In this document: positions 16,186 through 25,941 of the stretch, in pieces
Layout of the letters: every line of letters begins with the position of its first letter
Position numbering within the stretch: position 1 is the stretch's first letter
Source: Bacteroidetes bacterium RIFCSPLOWO2_12_FULL_35_15
GTDB lineage: Bacteria; Bacteroidota; Bacteroidia; 2-12-FULL-35-15
NCBI GenBank assembly: GCA_001769385.1
Contig: MEPB01000037.1
Coordinates: 138,241 to 202,240, forward strand
Reading direction: 5' to 3'
DNA: 64,000 nt
Made by a program: the position numbers and the translations under genes
The notes under the pieces: model-generated
What the model was told of the DNA's origin: nothing
Databases searched by the model: none
What the model saw: only the letters and a program-made list of their open reading frames with translations

Positions 16186-19100
16186 TTAGATCCGGAATCC
16201 AATCACCAAAACGTCATCAATTTGCTCGAGCTCACCTTTCCAGTCGATAAATGCATTTTGTAGAATTGTTTGTTGTTCCTGAATAGGTTTTTGGTAAATT
16301 TCAGCAACTAATTTCTGCATATTCCCGAGCATGAATTTTTTTCCTCTGCTGCCACCAAACTGGTCTGCAAAGCCATCCGAGAAAATATAAACGACATCTC
16401 CTTTTTCAACCGGTATGGAATGATTTGTGAACATTCGTTTTACTTCGTTTTCCATTTCTAATCCGCCAATAGGGAATTTATTGGCTTTTATCATTTCAAA
16501 TGCTTCATCACCTTGTTTATTATTTCTGAAAATCCAAAGTGGACGATTAGCACCTGCATATTCAAGAATAGTATTGTCTTCATTCAAAGAGCATAAGGCA
16601 AGGTCCATTCCATCACGTCTTTCGTTTTCACTTTCGTTTTGTTTAAGCGCAGTTTTAACACCAACATGTAGTTCATTTAGTATTTCTGCCGGCTGAGTGA
16701 TGTTTTTTTCAGATACAATTTCATTCAAGATGGTATTGCCTATAATACTCATAAATGCTCCGGGAACACCATGTCCTGTGCAGTCAACAGAAGCAATAAA
16801 TCGTTTTTTGTTACGCTTTGCAAACCAATAAAAATCTCCACTGACAATATCTTTTGGCATATATAATACAAATGCATCGTTTAGTTCTTTATGAATATTT
16901 TGTAAGGGTGGAAGCAGTGCTTCTTGTATGTTTTTCGCGTATTTGATACTATCTGTGATGTCGTGATTTTTTGCTTCAATTATGGCTTTTTGTTCAATCA
17001 CTTCCTGATTGATGGTTTCTACTTTTTCTTTTTCTTTACGTAACTGAAAGGTTCGTAACTCAACTTCCTGTTCCAATTCAATTTTTGCTTTTTCAAGGTT
17101 ACGGGTATGAATAGTAACATAGGAATAAACACTTGCAACAGCAATGATAATAAGTAGTGCGTAGAACCACCATGTTTTCCACCAGGGAGGTAAAATAGTG
17201 AATTTGAATGTTACATCTTTGGCATTCCACAAGCCATCATTATTCATTGCTTTTAAATGGAACGTATATTCTCCTGCAGGAAGTGATGAATAGGTTGCTT
17301 CGGTTTTTGATGTTGGAGGAAACCAGTCGGCATCAGCACCTTCCAGTTTAAACTGATATTTGACTTTGTTGGGACTGGTGATACAAATACCAATGAAATC
17401 AAAGGTAATATGGTTTTTGTCATAAGGTAAAATTAGATTTACCGGGAGGTTTGATATACTGTCAATTGATTCGGAATATTTTTTCAGATCGGATTCCGCA
17501 TTTTGAAAAAATAATCGGATGCCTGTTATTCGGGTTAAGGCCTCTTCATGATTTATTTTATCTTCATGCGGATTGTAGATGGTAACTCCCTTAATTGTTC
17601 CAAACCATAAATTACCATCAGAGTCGAGAGTGGTGGCATTCGAATTACATTCAATTCCTTTTAAGCCTTCTTCTTTTCCATAATGTTTTATTTCAATTTT
17701 ATTATTGGAGTGATAGGCTTGTAAATTAATTCGGTCCAACCCTTTATTTGTTCCGGCCCATAAAAAATTTTTATCCAATAACATTAAATAAACCTTATTT
17801 GATGCCAGGCCATTGCTCTCATTTATTTTCTCAAAGGAGGTATAATTGTAATTGAATAAACCATCATCGCTTCCAAACCACAAATAACCATTGTTATCCT
17901 GTATTATGCTAGTAACACGCTTATCTGTTAATCCTTTGGAACTATTATAACGTACAGCGGTTTTTCCATTGTAATAAATTGCACCATTTTCAGTGGCAAG
18001 CCAAAGGTTTTGATTACGATCTTCTAAAATAGAATAAATCTGAAGGTCGCTTCTGTCTGATTTTAGTGCATTTACAACAGCTATGCTTTCTGCTTTTTCC
18101 CCAGTAAAATAGCATAATCCATTAGCAGTAGCGATCAGCATTCTTCCATCTTTCGATTTAACGATCGAATAAATGTTTTTATCGGGTAAGCCATCCGTTG
18201 TGCTGAAATTGTGAAATGATTTTCCATCAAAAATGGATAGACCGTCTTTGGTCCCGAAATAAATTTTACCCTTATTGTCTTCACAAATTGTTTGTACTTC
18301 ATTATCAGCAAGTGAATTTTTTACATCTTTGGGGTTATTCCTGTAATTTATTATTTTATTATTTTGAAGTTTACAAACGCCAAAACTCTTTACAGAGAGC
18401 CAAATATTTTTTTGTGAATCCTGAAAAATGGATTTGATATAATCTCCCGGCAAACTATCTCTTACGCTATAGGAAGCAAATGCTTCACCTGAAAATTTTG
18501 AAACCCCAAAACCATCTGTTCCGAACCATAAATTCCCTTCACGATCCTGAAATGCACATAATATTTTATTGCTGGGTAAGCCATTCTTTTCACGAAAATT
18601 CTTATAGGAGAATCCTTTGTATTTAAAAACTCCCATGGAGGTTCCGAACCATAAATTGTTTTTATTATCCGGCACAATTGATAAAAAAGCTTCTGATTCT
18701 TCGTTCTTAATATTTACTTTCCGGATACTTCCTCCAGTGGTAATTTCACTAATTCCTGAAATTGTTCCAACATAGATGTTGCCTTGTAAGTCTTCATTGA
18801 TAGCTCGTATCAGATTTTCTCTTAATCCATCATTTTTTGTGTAGCGTATAAATGTTTTGTTTTGAGGATTGTATTTTGTTACACCATTTTCGGCAGTACC
18901 AAACCAAATATTCCCTGATCTGTCAGCATAAATAGTAATTACAGTGGATTTGTTCAGGAGGGTATCTTCTGCGAAAGGAACGATTTTATTATTTTTAAAT
19001 TGACAAACTCCTTTTGAAGTTCCAATCCAAACGTTCTCATTATTATCCTGGATGCTTTTGAAAACACGATTATGAGGGAGGCCATTTTTTTCAGTATAAT

Positions 19101-19434
19101 TGGTAAATTTTTTACCGTTGTAAACACTTAATCCGCCATTGGTGCCAAATAAAATTGACCCGTTTTTTAATTCGGTGATGGAAAAAACAACATTGTTAAC
19201 CAAGCTGTCGTTTTCGGTGAAGTTGGTAAATTTATTGCCATCGTATTTGCTCACCCCACCACTGTTTGTTCCAAACCAAAGATTGCCGTTGCGATCCTGA
19301 CAAATAGATAATACCTGCGATTGCGCCAAACCATCCTCCACATTAAAATTACGGAAGTCGTAGGTTTGTGCTTTCACAAAAGTGCTGGTTGTGAAACACA
19401 GAAAAAGAAATACTATTTTAAATAATTGTTTCAA
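16186..19434 (-). CDS. Membrane sensor: two-component-type propeller, Y_Y_Y domain and SpoIIE/PP2C phosphatase
   Basis: A 1082-residue protein. A signal peptide (1-22) is followed by about 14 propeller repeats (LWFGTNSGGVSKYDG-like) up to residue 650 and a Y_Y_Y domain at about 675-740. A transmembrane helix lies near 752-772 (WWFYALLIIIAVAS), then a coiled coil at about 780-845. The SpoIIE-type phosphatase domain (about 855-1080) contains GDFYWF, DCTGHGVPGAFMS and FSDGFADQFGG. Unlike most propeller/Y_Y_Y proteins it has no histidine kinase. The output should be dephosphorylation of a serine/threonine target, perhaps an anti-sigma antagonist. The start codon must be TTG at 19434, because a stop lies two codons upstream and no ATG precedes the signal peptide. 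Confidence 0.88.
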   Translation of the reverse strand: MKQLFKIVFLFLCFTTSTFVKAQTYDFRNFNVEDGLAQSQVLSICQDRNGNLWFGTNSGGVSKYDGNKFTNFTENDSLVNNVVFSITELKNGSILFGTNGGLSVYNGKKFTNYTEKNGLPHNRVFKSIQDNNENVWIGTSKGVCQFKNNKIVPFAEDTLLNKSTVITIYADRSGNIWFGTAENGVTKYNPQNKTFIRYTKNDGLRENLIRAINEDLQGNIYVGTISGISEITTGGSIRKVNIKNEESEAFLSIVPDNKNNLWFGTSMGVFKYKGFSYKNFREKNGLPSNKILCAFQDREGNLWFGTDGFGVSKFSGEAFASYSVRDSLPGDYIKSIFQDSQKNIWLSVKSFGVCKLQNNKIINYRNNPKDVKNSLADNEVQTICEDNKGKIYFGTKDGLSIFDGKSFHNFSTTDGLPDKNIYSIVKSKDGRMLIATANGLCYFTGEKAESIAVVNALKSDRSDLQIYSILEDRNQNLWLATENGAIYYNGKTAVRYNSSKGLTDKRVTSIIQDNNGYLWFGSDDGLFNYNYTSFEKINESNGLASNKVYLMLLDKNFLWAGTNKGLDRINLQAYHSNNKIEIKHYGKEEGLKGIECNSNATTLDSDGNLWFGTIKGVTIYNPHEDKINHEEALTRITGIRLFFQNAESDLKKYSESIDSISNLPVNLILPYDKNHITFDFIGICITSPNKVKYQFKLEGADADWFPPTSKTEATYSSLPAGEYTFHLKAMNNDGLWNAKDVTFKFTILPPWWKTWWFYALLIIIAVASVYSYVTIHTRNLEKAKIELEQEVELRTFQLRKEKEKVETINQEVIEQKAIIEAKNHDITDSIKYAKNIQEALLPPLQNIHKELNDAFVLYMPKDIVSGDFYWFAKRNKKRFIASVDCTGHGVPGAFMSIIGNTILNEIVSEKNITQPAEILNELHVGVKTALKQNESENERRDGMDLALCSLNEDNTILEYAGANRPLWIFRNNKQGDEAFEMIKANKFPIGGLEMENEVKRMFTNHSIPVEKGDVVYIFSDGFADQFGGSRGKKFMLGNMQKLVAEIYQKPIQEQQTILQNAFIDWKGELEQIDDVLVIGFRI

Positions 19435-19629
19435 AGGTTATTTTTAAAAACGAATAAAGATATAAAAAAGAAAAGGGCAGAAGCAATTATTTTGGCTGCT
19501 TTTTAGATTAAAAATTAGATTGCTTTATAGACATCACTCGTAGCTCAATTTAATAGAATACGAGAAAATAATGATGTAAATTTCGGAAGTTTTAAAATTT
19601 CAAAATAAAATTTGAGGAGTAATTAAAAA

Positions 19630-19637
19630 TACATTTG
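19630..19637 (+). promoter_or_regulatory. -7 promoter box upstream of the CPBP protease gene
   Basis: TACATTTG matches TAnnTTTG, and a TTTG at 19611-19614 may serve as the -33 element, although the spacing is short. The ATG at 19692 is then 55 bases downstream. Confidence 0.4.
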
Positions 19638-19691
19638 TGTTTTGTTTATTCGTTAAATTTTGTTTTTAACTACATAAAAAATAAAAAATTT

Positions 19692-21542
19692 ATGAATTAT
19701 AAATATTTTCTTTCTCTATTTTTTCTCTTGTTGATATGTACATTGTTTTCGCAAAATACATCTACTAATCCAAGTCTTGATCATAACAAATTTATCGAAG
19801 AGCTTAGTAATAGCCAAAAAACTATTTTCGATAATGTGATCAAGGAATACGATGATTATCTTCTGAAGCATTCAGATGATGTATTAATTCAAATTGAAAA
19901 ATGCAAGTTTATTCAATTTGCACAATATGATGACGAGGAAGATTATAACCCCCATCAGGATTTGTTTGATAGTTGCACATTGGCTCTTTCAAAGCATTAT
20001 CCCAATAATCCTGATGTATTCGTTTTTCAGACTACTTACTTATATGGTGATGACTTAAAAGAGACTTTTGAAAAGGCAAAAATATCTATACAGGAAACCT
20101 CTGAAACATGGAGTAAAGCTAATTTGGGTCAGATGCATTTTCAAATGGCAACTCATTATTATTCTGATTCCGAATATGAAAAAGCCTATACGTTTATGGT
20201 TAAAGCATGTTTTTATGATAAACAATATAAAGCATCACTTGATTATGTTCGGATATTAATTGAACTCAAAAAAAAGGACGAGGCATTAGCTGTTTTGAAA
20301 GGAAATAAAGATACTACAAAAGATATCTGGCAACTAAGTCAAAAAGCAAAATTATTTATTAAGCTTGAGGATTACTCCGATGCTCTGAAATTGTATAATT
20401 CAATTACTCAATTAGATTCTTCTTTCAACAATAACGAAGAGATGGCAAAGGCCATGGAGAACATAAAAGAATACGCATTAGCAAGGAAATATTTAGTTGC
20501 CGACACCTTAAAAAATTGGAATCCGGATGAAGCTTCTCTTCGCCTTTTTTTGTATGATATGCAATATCAAAATGGCGATAGTTGTATTGGAAGTTACTGT
20601 GCATACAGAGCATATGGATATTCCTCAGATCCGCTGGCGATTTATCGTTTAAGGCTTTTTTTTAAACATCCTTTTTTGCCATGGAAAATGCATGACATGC
20701 TTGGGCTTTTAACCTTGCTTCTTTTTATAATTGTATTAATACTTATACCATCTATCTGGATTTTACCTGTTTATTTTATTGGACATAAATGGAAAATAAT
20801 TGATCAGATCAAAACGAATGAATTCAGTTGGGGATTAAAAAGCTTTTGGTGGATAAGTTCAGGGTATCTAATTGCAATATTCGCTGCACAACTTATTAAT
20901 CCGGAACACATAAATTCCTTGGTCGCCAGAACAAGATATAGTTCGAGTATTTCTTCAGAAGAAGAAGGAGCGAGATTTCTTCTATTTATATCGGTTGCAG
21001 CTTTTTTTGGCTTCACAGCATTATATAAAGTTGATCTAAAAGTATTGACATCAAAATACTGGAAATTTGGAAAAAATATTGCCATTACAGTTGCTTGCTT
21101 TGTTGTTTTTAAAATTATTTCCGGTATTTATTTACAAATTGGGATTAAGTTTTTTGATGTTAAAATAGATGAACTAACATCTATTCCGAACATATTATTA
21201 TCCGCGCGAGCAGATATTGATGCGCTTCTGGCTAATTATGGAAATGGTGTTGGATTTCTGATAGTTGGGTTTGTAGGTCCTTGTTTTGAAGAGATTTTCT
21301 TTAGAGGAGTGATACTTGATTCGTGCAAGCGATATCTAAATTTTAATTTTGCCAATATAATTCAGTCTGCATTGTTTGCTACTGTTCATTATAATTTGTT
21401 TTTGTTTCCCGTGTTCTTTAGTTTTGGAATACTTACCGGAATACTAACAAAAAGATCGGGAGGAATGTTATCAGGTATTGTTTTTCATATAATAAACAAC
21501 ATATTGGCCATTGCAGTAATGATTGCCATGGCTCATAAGTAA
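19692..21542 (+). CDS. CPBP-family intramembrane metalloprotease with periplasmic repeat domain
   Basis: A 616-residue protein from ATG at 19692 (MNYKYFLSLFF). An earlier in-frame start would fall inside the promoter. A signal peptide (1-21) leads into a helical TPR-like region (about 30-310), followed by about eight transmembrane segments. Near residue 515 FEEIFFRGVILD supplies the EExxxR motif. HYNLFLF and GIVFHIINN supply the other conserved His and Asn residues of the CPBP (CAAX/Rce1-like) fold. The soluble repeat region may bind substrate. It is monocistronic, and its target is unknown. Confidence 0.85.
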   Translation: MNYKYFLSLFFLLLICTLFSQNTSTNPSLDHNKFIEELSNSQKTIFDNVIKEYDDYLLKHSDDVLIQIEKCKFIQFAQYDDEEDYNPHQDLFDSCTLALSKHYPNNPDVFVFQTTYLYGDDLKETFEKAKISIQETSETWSKANLGQMHFQMATHYYSDSEYEKAYTFMVKACFYDKQYKASLDYVRILIELKKKDEALAVLKGNKDTTKDIWQLSQKAKLFIKLEDYSDALKLYNSITQLDSSFNNNEEMAKAMENIKEYALARKYLVADTLKNWNPDEASLRLFLYDMQYQNGDSCIGSYCAYRAYGYSSDPLAIYRLRLFFKHPFLPWKMHDMLGLLTLLLFIIVLILIPSIWILPVYFIGHKWKIIDQIKTNEFSWGLKSFWWISSGYLIAIFAAQLINPEHINSLVARTRYSSSISSEEEGARFLLFISVAAFFGFTALYKVDLKVLTSKYWKFGKNIAITVACFVVFKIISGIYLQIGIKFFDVKIDELTSIPNILLSARADIDALLANYGNGVGFLIVGFVGPCFEEIFFRGVILDSCKRYLNFNFANIIQSALFATVHYNLFLFPVFFSFGILTGILTKRSGGMLSGIVFHIINNILAIAVMIAMAHK

Positions 21543-21560
21543 TAATGATAAATAGGTGAT

Positions 21561-21588
21561 AAAAGAACTAATAGAGGTTCTTTTTTTT
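21561..21588 (+). terminator. Rho-independent terminator of the CPBP protease gene
   Basis: AAAAGAAC (21561-21568) pairs with GTTCTTTT (21577-21584) and runs into further T. It lies 19 bases after the stop codon. Confidence 0.75.
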
Positions 21589-21600
21589 ATCGTAATAAAG

Positions 21601-21630
21601 AAAAATCGTAACAATTTTGTTACGATTTTT
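21601..21630. terminator. Bidirectional terminator between convergent genes
   Basis: AAAAATCGTAACA pairs perfectly with TGTTACGATTTTT around an ATTT loop. T-rich tracts lie on both strands, and it is 19 bases beyond the asnS stop. Confidence 0.8.
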
Positions 21631-21648
21631 TTAAAAGTCAAAGATTAT

Positions 21649-23088
21649 TTAAAACTCTGCTGTTTTAGGTGCTCTCGGAAAAGGTATCACGTCACGTATG
21701 TTGGTCATGCCTGTTACAAATAATACCAAGCGCTCAAACCCCAATCCAAATCCTGCATGTGGCGCAGTTCCGAATTTACGAGTATCTAAATACCAATACA
21801 GGTCTTCGGTAGGTATGTTCATTTCCTGCATGCGTTTTTCTAAAAAATCTAAACGCTCTTCACGTTGCGAACCTCCAACTATTTCTCCAATTCCCGGAAA
21901 TAAAATATCCATCGCACGTACTGTCTTCCCATCTTCATTCTGGCGCATGTAAAATGCTTTGATATCTTTCGGATAATCTGTAAGTATAACCGGTTTCTTA
22001 AAATGTTTTTCTACTAAATAACGTTCATGCTCGCTTTGTAGATCAGCACCCCAGTTTTCGATCAGATATTTGAATTTTTTCTTTTTGTTTGGTGTTGAAT
22101 TTTTTAAGATTTCAATTGCTTCAGTATAGCTTAATCGTATAAAATCATTCGATGAAACAAAATGCAATTTAGCCAACAGATCCATTTCAGCACGTTCATC
22201 CTGAGGCTTTTGTTTTTCCTCTTCCAACAAACGGTTTTTCAAAAATTCCAATTCGTCTTCACAAGTCTCCAATGCATAGGTGATAACATACTTTAACAGA
22301 TCTTCTGCCAGGTTCATATTGTCATTCAGATCATTAAAAGCAACTTCGGGTTCTATCATCCAGAACTCTGCAAGATGACGGGTGGTATTTGAATTTTCGG
22401 CACGGAATGTTGGACCAAAAGTATAAATTTCACCCAAAGCCATTGCGGCTAATTCACCTTCCAATTGTCCGGAAACAGTAAGGTTAGTCGATTTTCCAAA
22501 AAAATCTTGTTTGAAATCCACTTTCCCATCTTCAGTTCGTGGTGGGTTATCAAAGTCTAATGAAGTAACACGAAACATTTCTCCTGCACCTTCTGCATCA
22601 CTTGCAGTAATGATAGGAGTGTGCAAATACACAAATCCCCGCTCATTAAAAAACTGGTGAATAGCAAATGCTAAGGCATGACGAACCTTAAATACGGCAT
22701 TGAATGTATTGGTGCGAAAACGTAGGTGAGCTATTTCGCGCAAAAATTCAAGACTATGTTTTTTGGGTTGCAATGGAAATTTTTCCGCATCACTATCACC
22801 CAATATTTCCAATGTCTTTACCTGGATTTCTACTTTTTGACCTTTGCCTATCGATTCGATCAGTTCACCGGTAATGCTAATTGCAGCACCTGTTGTAAGT
22901 CGTTTCAGTAAGGTTTCATCAATTGTAGAATCAACAACTGCTTGTATATTATTTATGGTAGAACCATCATTGATTGCAATAAATTTGTCGTTGCGAAATG
23001 TACGCACCCACCCTTTTACAATTACGTCTGTTCCATATGCTGTAGAATTTAACAGCTCTTTCACTTTTGTTCTTTTCAAAGTTTCCAT
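21649..23088 (-). CDS. asnS: Asparagine--tRNA ligase
   Basis: A 479-residue protein starting at [13 protein letters not shown] (ATG 23088). The 30 codons upstream in frame overlap a terminator and are not conserved. An N-terminal OB-fold anticodon-binding domain ([20 protein letters not shown]) precedes the class II catalytic core, with [22 protein letters not shown] and the C-terminal [20 protein letters not shown] motif 3. The ending [13 protein letters not shown] is diagnostic of AsnRS rather than AspRS. It charges tRNA-Asn in the cytoplasm. Confidence 0.95.
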   Translation of the reverse strand: METLKRTKVKELLNSTAYGTDVIVKGWVRTFRNDKFIAINDGSTINNIQAVVDSTIDETLLKRLTTGAAISITGELIESIGKGQKVEIQVKTLEILGDSDAEKFPLQPKKHSLEFLREIAHLRFRTNTFNAVFKVRHALAFAIHQFFNERGFVYLHTPIITASDAEGAGEMFRVTSLDFDNPPRTEDGKVDFKQDFFGKSTNLTVSGQLEGELAAMALGEIYTFGPTFRAENSNTTRHLAEFWMIEPEVAFNDLNDNMNLAEDLLKYVITYALETCEDELEFLKNRLLEEEKQKPQDERAEMDLLAKLHFVSSNDFIRLSYTEAIEILKNSTPNKKKKFKYLIENWGADLQSEHERYLVEKHFKKPVILTDYPKDIKAFYMRQNEDGKTVRAMDILFPGIGEIVGGSQREERLDFLEKRMQEMNIPTEDLYWYLDTRKFGTAPHAGFGLGFERLVLFVTGMTNIRDVIPFPRAPKTAEF

Positions 23089-23154
23089 TTTTTGTTTTAA
23101 TTTTTTGAGGGTACAAAAAAACGAAAAATTTAGCGGATGACAATATATAAAATC

Positions 23155-23187
23155 AAAAAGCCGATGCTTATTGATCACCGGCTTTTT
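23155..23187 (-). terminator. Terminator of the downstream-facing T9SS gene
   Basis: AAAAAGCCG and CGGCTTTTT pair around a 15-base loop. It lies 25 bases after the stop of the 23212-25383 gene and just upstream of asnS. Confidence 0.75.
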
Positions 23188-23211
23188 GATTTAAATATTT
23201 TTGATAGGAAA

Positions 23212-25383
23212 TTACTCCATCACAACAATTCGTTGTGTGCTTTCATTTCCATCAACTACAAGTGTAATAAAATAAACCCCTGAACTTAATTGATCATTCA
23301 GATAGCATTTATGATTTCCTGTTGATTGTTTTGAATTTACCATTGATTTGATTTTCACACCTAACACATTATAAACTTCTAAGGTTACATTTGCTTCGCC
23401 TGAAAGCGTATATTCAATGTTAGTGTATCCCTTAAACGGATTTGGATAGATCTTAAATTTATTTTCTTTCGCCACTGCTGCATTACTAATTCCGGTAGAT
23501 GAAGTAGGTACAGTATAGATAGAAGATGAATCAACCGCATAATTTAAACTATCATACGAAGTATGACTTGGATCAAGAGTGATGTCGTATGATGACGCCA
23601 TTCCTAAACCCGGTATATCCGCTAATATTACATATGACCCACCAATAACAGAGTTCAACGCAAGATTATCAAAGTAATAATATCCGTTAGCATCTGTTTG
23701 TGTACTTGCAACGATATTGCTTGCTCCACCCGGGTTTTTTCCAAGTTTTACATCAAGTCCCGGAATAGGGTCTCCTTCCGCACGGCCAAAGCCAACTCCC
23801 TCTTCAATAACACCTCCTAGAGCTCCTGGACCTAGGGGTAATGCGGCTATAAATTGCACTGAAATATTGGCCGTGTCAATAAAATTACAACCATGATTAA
23901 CAGAATCTGCAGCAGTCCATAAAAATTGATTACCAAAATAAGTTGGCATTGCCGTTGGATAAACGGTGTCATTTGGAAATACTTTTATTAAATACATGCC
24001 ATAATTAATATTTGGAAAATAGTAATCCCCGCTTGTATTTAAAGATACAACTTGTAGTGTATCGAAAGATATTAGAGAAGTTATATGTTTATAAAGTACT
24101 ACTGTTCCATTAACTATACTATTCACATTTGCTGAATCTACATGTCCATAAATACCGGTGCTTGGTGTAACCGTAATTGATGCTGTATCGCTATTTGAAC
24201 AACCATTGATATCTGTTATGGTAACAATATAGGAGGTGGTGCTGGTTGGTGAAACCGTAATGGAGCTTGCAGATGAAGAGTTGCTCCATAAATAAGTATA
24301 TGAACCGGTTCCGCCGGTTGCAGAACTTGTAATAGTAGCGCTAGCTCCCGAACAGATTGTAGCTGTTCCGCTTGTAGAAATAGCAATTGCATTCGGCTGG
24401 GTAATGGTAACGGTTGCTGTGCCAATTGCAGAGTTTGCATCAGTTACAGTAACAGTATAAGTTCCGGCAACAAGTCCTGTGGCTGTTGCTCCAGTTTGTG
24501 CAGAAGGAGACCAGCTATAAGTATAGGGTAACACTCCACCTGTCGGGGTCGCAGTTGCAGAACCACTGTTTCCTCCAAAGCACAATACATTATTAGATGT
24601 GGCAGAAACAGCAATGGCACTATTAATAATTACTGTTGTTGTGCCTGCGGTTGAAGTACACCCATTAATATCGGTTATTGTAACAGAATAAACTCCGGCT
24701 GCCGCAGATGTTACAGAAGGAAGGGTGTCGTTTTGAGAAGTGGAGGAAAAGCCATTAGGGCCAGTCCAATTATAAGTTGCACCTGTAAAATACGTTGCAG
24801 TCAAACTTAAAGATTGTCCTGTAACAACTGGACTGTTGCTTCCTGCTGTAGGTGTCGGTGGTAAAGCATTTACAATTACTGATACTGTATTGCTGTTAGA
24901 ACAACCGTTTGTTGTTCCGGTAACCGTATAAGTAGTGGAGGTGGTGGGGCTAACTACAATGTTTGAAGTTGTTGCACCTGTATTCCACAGATAAGTTGTA
25001 GCTCCGGTTGATATAAGAGATGCAGAATTGCCGAAACAAATTGTTGTGCCTCCTGTAACTGAAATAGTAGGAATCGGATTAACGGTAATTGTAACAAAAG
25101 CGGTATCTTGTAGAATTGAATCGGAAGCAATTAAAGTAACTGTATAGCTACCGGCAACCGGGTAAATAACAATAGGGTTTTGGGCTGTGCTTGTATTTCC
25201 ATTACCAAAATTCCAATTGTACATGATGGCACCAGTGGAAGTATTCGTAAAAAAAAGTGTATCCCCTAAACAAAGAGTTGTTTGACTTGCTGTAAAAGAG
25301 GCGACTGCTTGGGCATAAGCGCTTCCTCGCGTGAGTACAAGCCCGATAATTAATGTGCTGAGTAGTTTTATAGATTTTTTCAT
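23212..25383 (-). CDS. T9SS type A surface protein with PKD, Ig-like and SprB repeats (paralogue 1)
   Basis: A 723-residue protein: signal peptide (1-24), PKD domain (about 28-105, NWNFGNGNTS), Ig-like repeats and a SprB-type repeat (about 255-330, CFGGNSGSATATPTGG). From STGIYGHV (near 410) to the end it shares a roughly 310-residue module with the genes at 28941 and 31520. That module includes the EGDPIPGLDVKLGKNPGG segment of a CNA-B/SdrD-like fold and a T9SS type A domain ending STQRIVVME. It is a surface or secreted adhesin-like protein. The substrate or partner is unknown. Confidence 0.8.
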   Translation of the reverse strand: MKKSIKLLSTLIIGLVLTRGSAYAQAVASFTASQTTLCLGDTLFFTNTSTGAIMYNWNFGNGNTSTAQNPIVIYPVAGSYTVTLIASDSILQDTAFVTITVNPIPTISVTGGTTICFGNSASLISTGATTYLWNTGATTSNIVVSPTTSTTYTVTGTTNGCSNSNTVSVIVNALPPTPTAGSNSPVVTGQSLSLTATYFTGATYNWTGPNGFSSTSQNDTLPSVTSAAAGVYSVTITDINGCTSTAGTTTVIINSAIAVSATSNNVLCFGGNSGSATATPTGGVLPYTYSWSPSAQTGATATGLVAGTYTVTVTDANSAIGTATVTITQPNAIAISTSGTATICSGASATITSSATGGTGSYTYLWSNSSSASSITVSPTSTTSYIVTITDINGCSNSDTASITVTPSTGIYGHVDSANVNSIVNGTVVLYKHITSLISFDTLQVVSLNTSGDYYFPNINYGMYLIKVFPNDTVYPTAMPTYFGNQFLWTAADSVNHGCNFIDTANISVQFIAALPLGPGALGGVIEEGVGFGRAEGDPIPGLDVKLGKNPGGASNIVASTQTDANGYYYFDNLALNSVIGGSYVILADIPGLGMASSYDITLDPSHTSYDSLNYAVDSSSIYTVPTSSTGISNAAVAKENKFKIYPNPFKGYTNIEYTLSGEANVTLEVYNVLGVKIKSMVNSKQSTGNHKCYLNDQLSSGVYFITLVVDGNESTQRIVVME

Positions 25384-25551
25384 GTTTTTTTTTAGTTTAG
25401 ATAAAAATAGACCTTTTTATTTACATATCGTAAAGAATATAAAATTTAAAAAAAATCAGAAGCATTGGAAATCAATTTATTTCAGAGGTGTTGTTTTTAT
25501 GCAGAACAGAGGTTCTTTAGAGGTTCTTTTATAAGAAGAAAAGCTATTCCA

Positions 25552-25582
25552 ACCCTGCCAAAGTTCTAAACTATGGCAGGGT
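25552..25582. terminator. Hairpin after the T9SS relic
   Basis: ACCCTGCCA and TGGCAGGGT form a perfect 9-bp stem with a 13-base loop, just downstream of the relic on the minus strand. There is no strong T tract, so termination is uncertain. Confidence 0.5.
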
Positions 25583-25608
25583 AATTATCAAATTCTATAA
25601 AATTGGAG

Positions 25609-25680
25609 TTATTCCAACACGGCTATCCTTTGTGAATACTCTCTCCCATCAATAGTAAAGGTAAAAAAACAGGAAACTGC
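25609..25680 (-). pseudogene. Relic of a T9SS C-terminal sorting domain
   Basis: The minus strand encodes FFTFTIDGREYSQRIAVLE followed by a stop. This matches the paralogues' ending FITLTIDGKESTQRIVVME at most positions. A stop codon lies three codons before the matching region, and no signal peptide or PNPF segment is left. It sits between two T9SS loci and looks like the last remnant of a deleted paralogue. Confidence 0.7.
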
Positions 25681-25941
25681 AAGATTTCATTTTTGTTTTA
25701 CTATTCAGTATTGCTGTTCTATTTAGTGTTTGTTCTATAAATGATTTATTCTGACAACTTATTTTATTCTATCCGGATCTTTATAAGGTAAAAAATAAAT
25801 ATAAAAATTTTTTTTCAGCATTCATTTAGTTGTGATAGAGCTGATTCGAAAGCTCTCAAAGAGTGCTTAGTTTTTTATTTTTAATACTCCCCAATTATCA
25901 AGTTTTTCCATTGAAATTAGAAGGAGGTACGATCTTTTTGT

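Larger units (their letters stand above)
25384..25941. other. Long intergenic region with a T9SS relic and a hairpin
   Basis: Apart from the hairpin at 25552-25582 and the sorting-domain relic at 25609-25680, the stretch is AT-rich. No ORF, tRNA or repeat is recognisable. Confidence 0.5.
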
